From Candidatus Gastranaerophilales bacterium (GTDB lineage: Bacteria > Cyanobacteriota > Vampirovibrionia > Gastranaerophilales > Gastranaerophilaceae): DNA of 47,953 nt. The position numbers and the translations under genes were made by a program. Under the pieces are notes generated by a model. The model was not told the origin of the DNA, did no database searches, and saw only the letters and a program-made list of their open reading frames with translations. The stretch covers positions 1-47,953 of the forward strand of contig CANQDZ010000007.1 in NCBI GenBank assembly GCA_947594025.1, read 5' to 3'. Below, piece by piece: positions 9,801 through 16,937 of this stretch. The first letter of the stretch is position 1. Each line of letters starts with the position of its first letter.

Positions 9801-10676
9801 GGCGACTTGCTAGCGACACTTGTCTTTGAAAGACAAAAAACAGGTGATATCGTTCAAGGTCTTCCAAGGGTTGAAGAATTGCTTGAAGCCAGAAAACCAA
9901 AGGATAGTGCAATTGTTGCAGAAGAAGACGGTACGATTGAAATTGAATACCATGAAGATGGTTCTCAATCATTGTTTGTTGTAAATGATAACGGCAGACA
10001 AGAAATAAAAGTTCCGATTGAAGCAACAATCATTGTTCTTGATAAACAAAAAATCCAAAAAGGTGATCCTTTAACGTCAGGTCCTTTGAACCCGCATGAT
10101 GTTATCAGGTTAAAAGGAGCATCCGCAGCGCAACAATATCTTGTTGATGAAGTACAAAGGGTATATCGTTCACAAGGTGTTGAAATTGCAGATAAACACG
10201 TTGAGGTTATTGTTCGTAAGATGATTAAGAAAATAAAAGTCATTGACTCAGGTACAACAAATCTTCTTGCGGGCGAACTTGTTGAAATCAAGGATATTGA
10301 AGCTGAAAATGAAAGAGTTTCAAAAATGGAAAATGGCGTTCCTGCAACTTACGAATACTTATTACTTGGTATTACAAAAGCCAGCTTGAACACGGAAAGC
10401 TTTATTTCAGCCGCATCATTCCAAGAAACAACAAGAATTTTAACCGAAGCTGCCGTTGAAGGCAAAAAGGATTTATTAAGAGGACTTAAAGAAAACATTA
10501 TTATCGGTCGTTTAATACCTGCAGGTACAGGATATTATCACTTAATAAATTCTGATGAAGAAAAAGAAAAAGAAGCTATCAAGAGAGCTCAACTTAAAAA
10601 TCAGGTTAGAAAACCGTCGGCTATCCTTGAAGAAATTGAAGGAATGTTTGGTTCTCCTGACTTTACAATAGAGTAA
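6834..10676 (+). CDS. rpoC2: RNA polymerase subunit beta' (C-terminal half), with large insertion
   Basis: 1280 residues forming the C-terminal part of beta'. Seen: the family opening, the cysteines C..SPLTCGLEFGVCQKC of the second zinc site, the trigger-loop block QSIGEPGTQLTMRTFHTGG at residues 327-345, and the downstream continuation GDIVQGLPRVEELLEARKPK from residue 1004. Between them lie about 650 residues rich in beta-strand repeats; this corresponds in position and size to the cyanobacterial SI3 insertion made of sandwich-barrel hybrid motifs. An acidic patch (LDDIDEELSDDLNDEEA) lies inside it. The gene follows rpoC1 by 31 bases with AAGGGA as ribosome binding site, and is followed by a strong terminator. 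Confidence 0.97.
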   Translation: MTTMTKNKKVMPFINEVVDKKGLNKLLAQVYLEMGGSKTASLADNLKNLGYKYATKAGTTISIEDLDVPKVKSDLLKEAQDQIEKSNRRYIKGEITEVERYTKVIDTWSETTARLTEQVVKNFDKLNPVYMMAFSGARGNLSQVSQLVGMRGLMADAQGQIIDLPIKSNFKEGLSVTEYIISSYGARKGLVDTALKTADSGYLTRRLVDVAQDVIVREEDCGTTRSIKMQAILDGEEVIVPLKARLLGRTVAQDILDKEGNVVVPRNKTIDREDLEKIDSLNLTSVDIRSPLTCGLEFGVCQKCYGWAMTTQKMVDIGEAIGTIAAQSIGEPGTQLTMRTFHTGGVFKGAGAMRQVVALSDGEIKTKIQTREVRTRHGDIVQVAIKEADLTFERRGREEKVHIPAGATVYVKFGDKVTKGQKLAEFEPVSSGQGSRLTEKATKDITSDISGEVVYGGFTADEKKDRQGNVSRIANRSGIVWVLGGDVYTLPAGSKILVSDGQKIKQGEKLAETLIVSEHGGEVRVNNSLEIEETKFEGKKIKKIVAGKELTIVIASIQPSNAKFEQTKKEQFWTVDKTGEKYIVKCPIDTTVENGMIIAELIDDEYKVTSSGEIRYKGIEVDENQVVTKGGQVVFIPEEIHQISKDSSLKLVESGTYVEAGTEVVKDLYTHIDGIVDIKEFNDIIHEVVIRPGELYTLDSISDLKVDEGEVIKAGTTVAKKIKAKVDSIVTIVENDKDMLELDDIDEELSDDLNDEEAIDKQSIQILVRPIQAFDIQPKDVSIKFNTTDDAIEIVPLTQLQYKDGARVRSLDGSVLTRTSLVLSMSGYLSHLKGLVELDKKGELKVVVLETLIVRRESDETSKTISSTQTELLVENGQIIEPKTPVTKTQVLAINNSVASIKDTKKDLRRLLLISENSEQKINLKSKPSVKKGDFITLDTVISTGGEVSAVSGLVVETSDKSITVRVGHPHLISAGTLLQVDNSALILRGDLLATLVFERQKTGDIVQGLPRVEELLEARKPKDSAIVAEEDGTIEIEYHEDGSQSLFVVNDNGRQEIKVPIEATIIVLDKQKIQKGDPLTSGPLNPHDVIRLKGASAAQQYLVDEVQRVYRSQGVEIADKHVEVIVRKMIKKIKVIDSGTTNLLAGELVEIKDIEAENERVSKMENGVPATYEYLLLGITKASLNTESFISAASFQETTRILTEAAVEGKKDLLRGLKENIIIGRLIPAGTGYYHLINSDEEKEKEAIKRAQLKNQVRKPSAILEEIEGMFGSPDFTIE

Positions 10677-10686
10677 GAAACTTTTT

Positions 10687-10729
10687 AAAGTGATACCGGT
10701 CTATAAACATGACTCGGTATCACTTTTTT
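10687..10729 (+). terminator. Terminator of the rpoBC1C2 operon
   Basis: AAAGTGATACCG (10687-10698) pairs with CGGTATCACTTT, followed by a T-run (10715-10729): a 12-bp stem with a 16-nt loop, starting 10 bases after the rpoC2 stop. Confidence 0.9.
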
Positions 10730-10746
10730 ACGAAAGGATTTTAAAA

Positions 10747-11211
10747 ATGAAAAAAATTATTTTATTATTTTGCGCAATACTTTTTACTCAGATATTTTCG
10801 TTTGCAGATGAATTAACTGACGTACAAGCTTTTTTTGATAAATATGTAAGTGCTGCAAACACATACAGTAAGGAAATTCCTAATTATTATTTAAACGACG
10901 CAAAAATTATTCGTGTTGTAATAAAAAAAGACGGAACAAAACAAGCTGTTAATTTTCCTATGAGCGACTATAAAGCACAAATGTCAAAAAGCGCAAAACT
11001 TGCAAAAATCGTCGGCTATAAAAATAACTACAGAAATGTCAGCGTAACAAAAGAAGGAACAGATTATAAAGTATCCGCCCTAAGATATCCAAACAAAGAT
11101 ACTAAAGGCTTATCCTGCTATTTTATAGTAACAAATACTCCAAACGGATATAAAATAAAAGTTGAATCTATGGATACCGAGGTTCAGGATTTCTTAAAAT
11201 ATGCAAAGTAA
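10747..11211 (+). CDS. Small exported protein, possible NTF2-like fold
   Basis: 154 residues. The N-terminus is a clear Sec signal peptide (MKK, hydrophobic core, FSFA cleavage site before DELTD at about residue 21). The mature part begins with a helix 'DVQAFFDKYVSAANTYSKEIPNYY' and continues as alternating strands, which resembles SnoaL/NTF2-like secreted domains; that is a weak resemblance only. An in-frame GTG start at 10690 lies inside the rpoC2 terminator, so I use the ATG at 10747, preceded by GAAAGG. It sits alone between the rpoC2 terminator and a bidirectional terminator at about 11239-11268. Function unknown. Confidence 0.8.
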   Translation: MKKIILLFCAILFTQIFSFADELTDVQAFFDKYVSAANTYSKEIPNYYLNDAKIIRVVIKKDGTKQAVNFPMSDYKAQMSKSAKLAKIVGYKNNYRNVSVTKEGTDYKVSALRYPNKDTKGLSCYFIVTNTPNGYKIKVESMDTEVQDFLKYAK

Positions 11212-11238
11212 GTAAAGAAAAATATAAATATTAAAAAT

Positions 11239-11268
11239 AAAAAAGACTCTTAATTAAGAGCCTTTTTT
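11239..11268. terminator. Bidirectional terminator
   Basis: A palindromic core CTCTTAATTAAGAG (11247-11260) is flanked by an A-run on the left and a T-run on the right, so it works for the plus-strand gene ending at 11211 and for the minus-strand gene whose TAA stop (11254-11256) lies inside the hairpin. Confidence 0.8.
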
Positions 11269-11712
11269 ATTTTTGTTTTCAGAATGTCTGGCGTGTGATA
11301 TTCCGCCGGCACCGGCAGTCGTGGCGCCTACAGCCAGAGCGATATTTCTTAATGTTCTGCCTTTTTTACCGGAATTTTTAGTTATATCTTTTGAATCTTT
11401 AATAGACTTGGAAATATGTCTAAATAATTTTACAACATTATCTTTTATAAATTTGCCTGCTTTTGTTATGTATTCAGGTACTTGGCGTGCAAATCCCACA
11501 ATTTTTTTGGAGGCTTTTTCAGCAATCGGTTTAGCCTTTAAATAAACAGGTTTTACTATTTCAACAAGCTTGTCAGCCGCATTTTTACCTAAAATCTTTT
11601 GTGAAGCTTTCTTAACAGATGATACAGACAGCCCGCTAAAAGATATATTGTTTTGGCGAGGTACCTTTATCGGCTCCATCCCTATTCTGCTAATGTTTAT
11701 CGGTTTAATCAT
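11254..11712 (-). CDS. Unknown protein with N-terminal IN...SFSG signature
   Basis: 152 residues, very basic, no recognised domain. It opens MIKPIN and carries NISFSG at residues 22-27, a signature shared with two other proteins in the window (see findings). The middle has amphipathic Lys-rich helices (residues about 40-115). Near residues 121-136 there is a small Ala/Gly-rich hydrophobic stretch (IALAVGATTAGAGGI), possibly a weak membrane segment, followed by a polar tail. It lies 29 bases after the gene at 11742-12401 and ends in a terminator, so the two probably form one transcript. Function unknown; probably lineage-specific. Confidence 0.65.
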   Translation of the reverse strand: MIKPINISRIGMEPIKVPRQNNISFSGLSVSSVKKASQKILGKNAADKLVEIVKPVYLKAKPIAEKASKKIVGFARQVPEYITKAGKFIKDNVVKLFRHISKSIKDSKDITKNSGKKGRTLRNIALAVGATTAGAGGISHARHSENKNKKGS

Positions 11713-11741
11713 AAAACTCGGCTTTCTCCATCTTCTTTAAG

Positions 11742-12401
11742 TTAGTCTTGATTGATTTCATCCAATCTTGCATTCATGTCTTTTCCGTCGTCTGCTTTAT
11801 CTAAGACTTTGTTGATTGGTTCATCAACAGTTGAACCGACGCCTGCTGCAAGACCTAAACATGCGATATCTTTATATTTTTTAATTCCTGTTTTTTCTGA
11901 GAAGTTTTGTGCAAATTCTCCTAATGCTTTTTTTGCATTTTTATTTCTTTCTGCGTCTCTAACAAAGAAGTCTACAGCTTTTTTTACACCATTTTTAGCT
12001 TTTGGACCGATTTTAATATCTTGTTGCAATAAATTAGTGAATGCTTTTTTGCCTTTGCCGTTTTCTGTTTTTGTAACAATATCGATGAGCGAATCAACGG
12101 CTTCTACGCCAAACTTCAATACTTTCTTAGCTATGCCGGCAACTTTACCGTCTTTATTTAAAAGTTTTAATAAATTCTTTCCTGAAGTAATTGCAGCAAC
12201 TAACGTTATTGCGCTGACAATAACATTTCTTGCTTTATCCATTTTTTTGTCTTTAGAAAATTCATCAAAGGCTTCTCTCGCTTTTTCACCATTACCACTT
12301 ACAGTATATGCGACAATGTTTTTCATTCTTTCTATGTCGTATGCGCTATATTTGCCGTAATCTTGAAAATTTACAGAACCTACTGAATTTACTTGACTCA
12401 T
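11742..12401 (-). CDS. Unknown Lys-rich helical protein
   Basis: 219 residues, not recognised. After a polar N-terminus (MSQVNSVGSVNFQDYG) comes a helical region, then a moderately hydrophobic segment at about residues 60-80 (VIVSAITLVAAITSGKNLL) and several Lys-rich amphipathic helices; a second hydrophobic patch lies near 180-192 (IACLGLAAGVGSTV). The start ATG follows AGGTAGGAG (minus strand), a good ribosome binding site. First gene of a two-gene minus-strand unit with 11254-11712. The style (Lys-rich, short hydrophobic patches, no signal peptide) matches the unknown pair at 19608-21394, though I cannot align them. Confidence 0.65.
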   Translation of the reverse strand: MSQVNSVGSVNFQDYGKYSAYDIERMKNIVAYTVSGNGEKAREAFDEFSKDKKMDKARNVIVSAITLVAAITSGKNLLKLLNKDGKVAGIAKKVLKFGVEAVDSLIDIVTKTENGKGKKAFTNLLQQDIKIGPKAKNGVKKAVDFFVRDAERNKNAKKALGEFAQNFSEKTGIKKYKDIACLGLAAGVGSTVDEPINKVLDKADDGKDMNARLDEINQD

Positions 12402-12493
12402 TTTTTGTCTCCTACCTTCACAATTTCATAAAGTTTAAAAATATTTTTTATTGCTATTTTTAAGGCTTTTTTCTGAGAAAATGTTACATTACT

Positions 12494-13717
12494 TTACATA
12501 AAATATTTTGTTCCCAATAACTCGTCAGGAAGAAAATTTTGTTTGGCGTCAGGGTTGCTGTGGGTATATATATAACCTTCCCCAAAACCATATTTTTTTG
12601 CATCTTTATAATGTGCATCTCTTAAGTGCATTGGGGGCGGATAGTCCTTGCCGTTTTGGATATCGCTCATAGCCCTGTCGATTGCCATTATGGTGCTATT
12701 CGTTTTTTTTGCGTTTGCCACAAATTGTACGGCTTGCGCAAGCGGAATTCTGCATTCCGGCATTCCCAGTATATCACATGCTCTGCATGCCGCGGAAGCT
12801 ATAAGAAATGCTCTAAAATCTGCATTTCCTACATCCTCTGCCGCACATACCAGTAATCTTCTTGCGATAAATCTCGGGTCTTCGCCAGAAAGAAGCATTT
12901 TAGCCATATAATATATGGCAGCATCGGCGTCAGAGCCTCTTAAGCTTTTTTGAAAGGCAGACGCCAGGTCATAGTGTTCTTGAGATGAATACCTTGAAGT
13001 TTTTCTTTGGAGCATGCTTTCAATAAAATCTTTTGTTATAGTTTTATTAACCCCTGATGCAAAGTATAAGTTTTCGACTGTATTTAGAGTAAATCTTGCA
13101 TCTCCTCCGCTTAATCTTGCGATTGTATCTTTGCCTTCATCGTCAATGTTTATATTGTGTTTATAATTTTCATTTAAATAATTAAGACCTTTGTCAATGA
13201 GTTTTTTTATATCTTCTTCTTTGAGGCCGTTAAGCATTATTACCTGTACTCTTGAAAGAAGTGCCGGAATTACCTGAAAAGAAGGGTTTTCCGTGGTTGA
13301 ACCTATAAAATGTATTGTTCCGTTTTCAATATGAGGTAAAAGGGCATCCTGTTGAGTTTTAGAGTATCTGTGAATTTCATCTATAAAAAGAATTGTTAAA
13401 ACTCCTGACCTCAAATTCTCATGCGCCCTATCAATTGTTTCTTTTATATCTTTGACGCCTGACGTGACCGCTGAAAGTTCAATTATATCTGCGTTATGCT
13501 CTTGCGCTATAAGGCGCGCAAGGGTGGTCTTTCCGCATCCGGGCGGTCCAAATAAAATAAATGAAAAAAGCCTTTTAGCTTTAATTAAATTATAAATCGG
13601 CGAATTTTGCGAAATAACGCTTTCCTGCCCTAAAAAATCATCCAATGTTTTTGGGCGGAGTATTTGCGCGAGGGGTGTTTGCTTGTTGTTTTCTTCTAAA
13701 TTATCAAACAAATTCAT
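12494..13717 (-). CDS. rarA: Replication-associated recombination protein A (AAA+ ATPase)
   Basis: 407 residues of the RarA/MgsA/WRNIP1 family, clamp-loader-like AAA+ ATPases that act at stalled replication forks. Seen: the N-terminal block RPKTLDDFLGQ, Walker A GPPGCGKTT (Lys63), Walker B LFIDEIHR (about residue 112), sensor region GSTTENPSF, LSGGDAR, and the C-terminal block SLRGSDADAAIYYMAKML. Length is slightly below the usual 430-450. The ATG is only 14 bases from the ATG of the divergent gene at 13732; no ribosome binding site fits, but TATGAT lies exactly 6 bases before the ATG, suggesting a leaderless mRNA. Confidence 0.95.
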   Translation of the reverse strand: MNLFDNLEENNKQTPLAQILRPKTLDDFLGQESVISQNSPIYNLIKAKRLFSFILFGPPGCGKTTLARLIAQEHNADIIELSAVTSGVKDIKETIDRAHENLRSGVLTILFIDEIHRYSKTQQDALLPHIENGTIHFIGSTTENPSFQVIPALLSRVQVIMLNGLKEEDIKKLIDKGLNYLNENYKHNINIDDEGKDTIARLSGGDARFTLNTVENLYFASGVNKTITKDFIESMLQRKTSRYSSQEHYDLASAFQKSLRGSDADAAIYYMAKMLLSGEDPRFIARRLLVCAAEDVGNADFRAFLIASAACRACDILGMPECRIPLAQAVQFVANAKKTNSTIMAIDRAMSDIQNGKDYPPPMHLRDAHYKDAKKYGFGEGYIYTHSNPDAKQNFLPDELLGTKYFM

Positions 13718-13718
13718 G

Positions 13719-13729
13719 GTACAATCATA
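13719..13729. promoter_or_regulatory. Overlapping divergent -10 elements between rarA and the solute-binding protein
   Basis: The 14 bases between the two start codons contain TACAAT (13720-13725, plus strand, 6 bases before the ATG at 13732) and TATGAT (13729-13724, minus strand, 6 bases before the rarA ATG). The two hexamers overlap by two bases. No Shine-Dalgarno can fit on either side. Confidence 0.5.
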
Positions 13730-13731
13730 TC

Positions 13732-14934
13732 ATGTTCAAAAAAATTTTTCTAATATTAATCTTTTGTTTTTTTCTTTTAATTGTTATTTTAGGAGCTTTT
13801 TATAAACAAAAAAAGAATGAGTTTATTTTTTGGACAATTCAATTAAAACCCGTTGCAGAGGAATTTATTGAAAGAAATATTGAGGAGTTTAAAGAAAAAC
13901 ACAATGATGTTGATATAGTTTGGATTGATATACCGATTGCGGAAGCTCAAAAAAGAATACTTGCAAGTATTTTAGGAGGCAATCCTCCCGATTTGGTTAA
14001 TTTAAACCCTGATTTTTCGGTAATTTTAGCGCAAATAGGTGCTCTCGAATATTTTAGCGGAGATGAGCTTAAAGATTTTGATAATAACGTAGTTAATGCT
14101 TTAAAATACGATAGCCAAATCTATGGTGTCCCCTTTTACGGGACAAGTTCCGTAACCGTTTTAAATAAAAAATGTACGGATGATTTCAGTAATTTAAAAA
14201 GATATGATGACATTTTAAAAATAAGCAATAAATGCCAAAACGCCTTTGCAATAAACATAAATGAAAATGATACCTTGGCTAAAATATTAAATAAATATGA
14301 CGTTTATACTTTTAAAAAGGATATTGATTATAAAAGAGCGGAATATGTATTTAAGATGTTTAATGATATGTACAAAAAAGAGATTATTCCAAAGGATAGT
14401 CTTACAATAAACCACAGAGAGGTTGTTGAAAAATATATGGCAGGCGACACAATGGCAGTTGTTGTCGGCGGTAATTTTGTCAAAATGATTGAAGAAAACG
14501 CAAAAGATGTATATAAAAACTCCGCTATTCTGCCTCAGCTTACAGGGAGCAGCGGAAAATACGATATATCCTTGATGAATTTCGTAATTCCAAAAAAAGC
14601 AAAAAATAAGGATTTAGCGCGCGAATTTTTATTTCAGTTGACAAGCGCCCCCAATCAAATAGAATTTGCAAAACTGACTAACGTGCTTGTTTCAAATAAG
14701 GAAGCATTAAAGGATGATTTTTTTAAATGCAAATCAAACTCTAATCTTAAAGACAGGGCAAGATGTATTGGAGTTAATCAGATGAAAAATCTTATGGATA
14801 AAAATTTCGGGTATTTGAACAAAAAAGAAATTAACGATTCTCTTAATTTATCTCTTGAAGAATACATTTTGGACAATAAATTTGATATAAAAAAAATCGG
14901 CGTTGATATAAATATTTTACAGAAAGGTGATTAA
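13732..14934 (+). CDS. Membrane-anchored extracellular solute-binding protein (family 1 type)
   Basis: 400 residues. The N-terminus FKKIFLILIFCFFLLIVILG is a signal/anchor with no lipobox cysteine and no clear cleavage site, so the protein is probably tethered to the outer face of the membrane. The rest matches sugar-type ABC solute-binding proteins: F..WTIQ..P, an EFKEKHNDVDIVWIDIP opening, GGNPPDLVNLNP, YGVPFYGTSSVTVLNK, KYMAGDTMAVVVGG and the C-terminal AREFLFQLTSAPNQIEFAK. No ABC permease or ATPase gene is adjacent; the next gene is an MFS transporter. I moved the start from a longer frame at 13645 to 13732 because the extra residues overlap rarA and break the signal peptide. Confidence 0.8.
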   Translation: MFKKIFLILIFCFFLLIVILGAFYKQKKNEFIFWTIQLKPVAEEFIERNIEEFKEKHNDVDIVWIDIPIAEAQKRILASILGGNPPDLVNLNPDFSVILAQIGALEYFSGDELKDFDNNVVNALKYDSQIYGVPFYGTSSVTVLNKKCTDDFSNLKRYDDILKISNKCQNAFAININENDTLAKILNKYDVYTFKKDIDYKRAEYVFKMFNDMYKKEIIPKDSLTINHREVVEKYMAGDTMAVVVGGNFVKMIEENAKDVYKNSAILPQLTGSSGKYDISLMNFVIPKKAKNKDLAREFLFQLTSAPNQIEFAKLTNVLVSNKEALKDDFFKCKSNSNLKDRARCIGVNQMKNLMDKNFGYLNKKEINDSLNLSLEEYILDNKFDIKKIGVDINILQKGD

Positions 14935-14942
14935 TTTATCAT

Positions 14943-14971
14943 TTGCCCCTTTTTGCAATTTGGTATATTAT
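14943..14971 (+). promoter_or_regulatory. Possible promoter of the MFS transporter operon
   Basis: TTGCCC (14943-14948) and TATTAT (14966-14971) are 17 bases apart and lie just upstream of a strong AAGGAGG ribosome binding site (about 14984-14990) before the ATG at 14995. Confidence 0.4.
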
Positions 14972-14994
14972 TAAAGAATAGGCAAGGAGGATAA

Positions 14995-16356
14995 ATGGAT
15001 CAACAAGAATTAAAAAAATTTTCAACAGTTCAATTGTTAAATTTCTGTATTGGGTTTTTTGGACTACAGTTTGCATGGCAGATGAGAATTATATTATCAG
15101 GGCCGGTTACGGAATCACTCGGGGCATCTCCATTTGTTTTCGGGCTTATTTGGCTTGCGGGGCCGGTTACGGGTATGGTTGTGCAGCCGTTAATAGGCGC
15201 CTTGTCTGATACAACACAAACCCGTTTCGGAAGAAGAATTCCATACATATTCGGGGGTGCCGTAATAGGCGCTTTGTCTTTAATTTTGTTTCCATACAGC
15301 GGTAAAATCGCATCACTTTTAGGAGATAATATACCTGCTTGGACGGGGTTATTTATAGCCGCAATATTTATTTGGTTTATCGATGCTTGTAATAATGCGG
15401 CACAAGGTCCATACAGAGCTTTAATTCCCGATAATGTACCTGTCGAACAACACGCACTTGCAAACTCTTATTTGAGCTTTGCAATAGGCTTGGGTTCAGT
15501 TGTTGCAGCCGGTGTCGCTCCGTTTTTAAGATTATTTGGTATTCAAATGTCAACAAATGCTCAATTTTTAATGGCGGGTCTTGCATTTATACTTGCAGTT
15601 AGCTGGACTTGCTTAACAATTAAGGAGAGAAAGATAGAAAAGAGCGAAAATACTCTTAAGGAAGAAAATAAAACAACATTTACGGATAATTTGAAGGCAT
15701 TTTTTGCAATTTCTCCCGATGTTATGAAAATATGTGCAATGCAGTTTTTTGCATGGATTGGGCTTATGAGTCTTATGATTTTCTTTACTCAATACGTCGT
15801 GCACGTTTTATATCAAGTACCTGATTTAACCGCAATTGATGCTTCGTTAAGACCGCAATACGACAGTGTTGTTCTTGACGGTCAAAACTTTTCTCAAATT
15901 TGCTTTGCCGTATTTAACTTAATATGCTTCATAATTGCAATTCCTATAGGGAAACTTGCGGAAAAATTCGGTAATGTTAAGGTGCATGTCTCATCTGTAT
16001 TATCAATGGCATTTGCCTACTTAATTATGGTATTTTATCCGACAAAAGCTGCGACACTTGTTGCAATGGGTCTTGCAGGTATCGGCTGGGCAAGCGTACT
16101 TGCGCTGCCATTTGCCATGCTTTCAAAATACATTAAACCAGGTACTGAGGGTTCTATGATGGGTATATTTAACATATTCATCGCAGCTCCTCAAGTTTTT
16201 GTATGTACATTGCTTGCTTGGTTTGTAAGCAAATCAACGTATGAATTAAACGGACTTCCAAACAATCACTGGGAATACGCTTTCTTAGTCGGTGCAATTA
16301 TGCTTGTATTAACGGGGGCTGCCGCATTATTTATTAAAGAAAAACAAGAACAATAA
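14995..16356 (+). CDS. MFS transporter, sugar:cation symporter type
   Basis: 453 residues with about 12 hydrophobic segments. The first loop reads ALSDTTQTRFGRRIPYI, the MFS motif A (D..GRR) in the form seen in sucrose/maltose-type (SLC45/SUC-like) carriers; the SGPVTESLGASPFVFGLIWLAGPVTG region before it also fits. A long cytoplasmic loop (residues about 205-235, charged) separates the two halves. Likely role: uptake of a sugar with protons at the inner membrane; the substrate cannot be told. The preceding gene encodes a sugar-type binding protein, suggesting a shared carbohydrate theme. It is the first gene of a plus-strand run reaching 19611. Confidence 0.85.
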   Translation: MDQQELKKFSTVQLLNFCIGFFGLQFAWQMRIILSGPVTESLGASPFVFGLIWLAGPVTGMVVQPLIGALSDTTQTRFGRRIPYIFGGAVIGALSLILFPYSGKIASLLGDNIPAWTGLFIAAIFIWFIDACNNAAQGPYRALIPDNVPVEQHALANSYLSFAIGLGSVVAAGVAPFLRLFGIQMSTNAQFLMAGLAFILAVSWTCLTIKERKIEKSENTLKEENKTTFTDNLKAFFAISPDVMKICAMQFFAWIGLMSLMIFFTQYVVHVLYQVPDLTAIDASLRPQYDSVVLDGQNFSQICFAVFNLICFIIAIPIGKLAEKFGNVKVHVSSVLSMAFAYLIMVFYPTKAATLVAMGLAGIGWASVLALPFAMLSKYIKPGTEGSMMGIFNIFIAAPQVFVCTLLAWFVSKSTYELNGLPNNHWEYAFLVGAIMLVLTGAAALFIKEKQEQ

Positions 16357-16371
16357 TTTGATATAGAAAAA

Positions 16372-16935
16372 ATGAAAAAAAGATATTTATTAATATTTAT
16401 ATTAATCTTACTTACGTTATTTGGGATTGCACAAGCCGAAGAGGATTTTGATGCGATATACGAAAATCTTCAGCCTGCTAATTTTGACTACATATTTGGA
16501 ATTGACCCTTATCAAACGGAAGATTATGTGAGATATAAACTCTCTCCTTATCCTTTGCTCAGAACAGGTGTTGACTTTAAATTTAAGGATACGATTATTC
16601 CAAACGGATATTATCTTTTAACACCAAGGATATATAATAAAAGAGAGTACATTTTATTTAAACAAGGCGGCAAGGTAATGTACGTAATACCCGTATATAA
16701 AAAAGAGATTGTTGAACCCGGTTTTTATAAAATGCATGTTCCTCAGGTTAAGAAAAATTTGTGGAATAAAGCGGGAGAAAAATTGACAAATCTCGTGGGC
16801 AGAATTTCGAAGGATTCAAAAAGAACTCCCCCGCCTCAGGCGTATATTGATGTAAACGACATACAAAATAAGTATTGGCAGCTTATATTATACTATGGCG
16901 GGCATAAATATTACTTATTATTCTCAAAGGACTAA
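16372..16935 (+). CDS. Exported protein of unknown function
   Basis: 187 residues. A clear Sec signal peptide (MKKRY, hydrophobic core, IAQA cleavage near residue 22) precedes an acidic start EEDFDAIYENLQPANFDYIFG. The mature part is rich in Tyr and beta strands and ends GGHKYYLLFSKD. No known domain recognised. No good ribosome binding site is visible, and the ATG is 15 bases after the MFS stop, so translation may depend on that gene. The next exported protein starts 2 bases after its stop, suggesting that the two are made together. Confidence 0.75.
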   Translation: MKKRYLLIFILILLTLFGIAQAEEDFDAIYENLQPANFDYIFGIDPYQTEDYVRYKLSPYPLLRTGVDFKFKDTIIPNGYYLLTPRIYNKREYILFKQGGKVMYVIPVYKKEIVEPGFYKMHVPQVKKNLWNKAGEKLTNLVGRISKDSKRTPPPQAYIDVNDIQNKYWQLILYYGGHKYYLLFSKD

Positions 16936-16937
16936 AA

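Noticed and set aside
5087-10676. The two beta' genes as a frameshifted single rpoC
   Set aside because: Each half ends and starts at the points expected for cyanobacterial RpoC1/RpoC2, each has its own ribosome binding site, and 31 bases separate them; no in-frame fusion by one base change is suggested.
10690-10746. GTG start that would lengthen the small exported protein
   Set aside because: The extra codons lie in the terminator hairpin of rpoC2 and would put a polar stretch before a perfect signal peptide; the ATG at 10747 has its own ribosome binding site.
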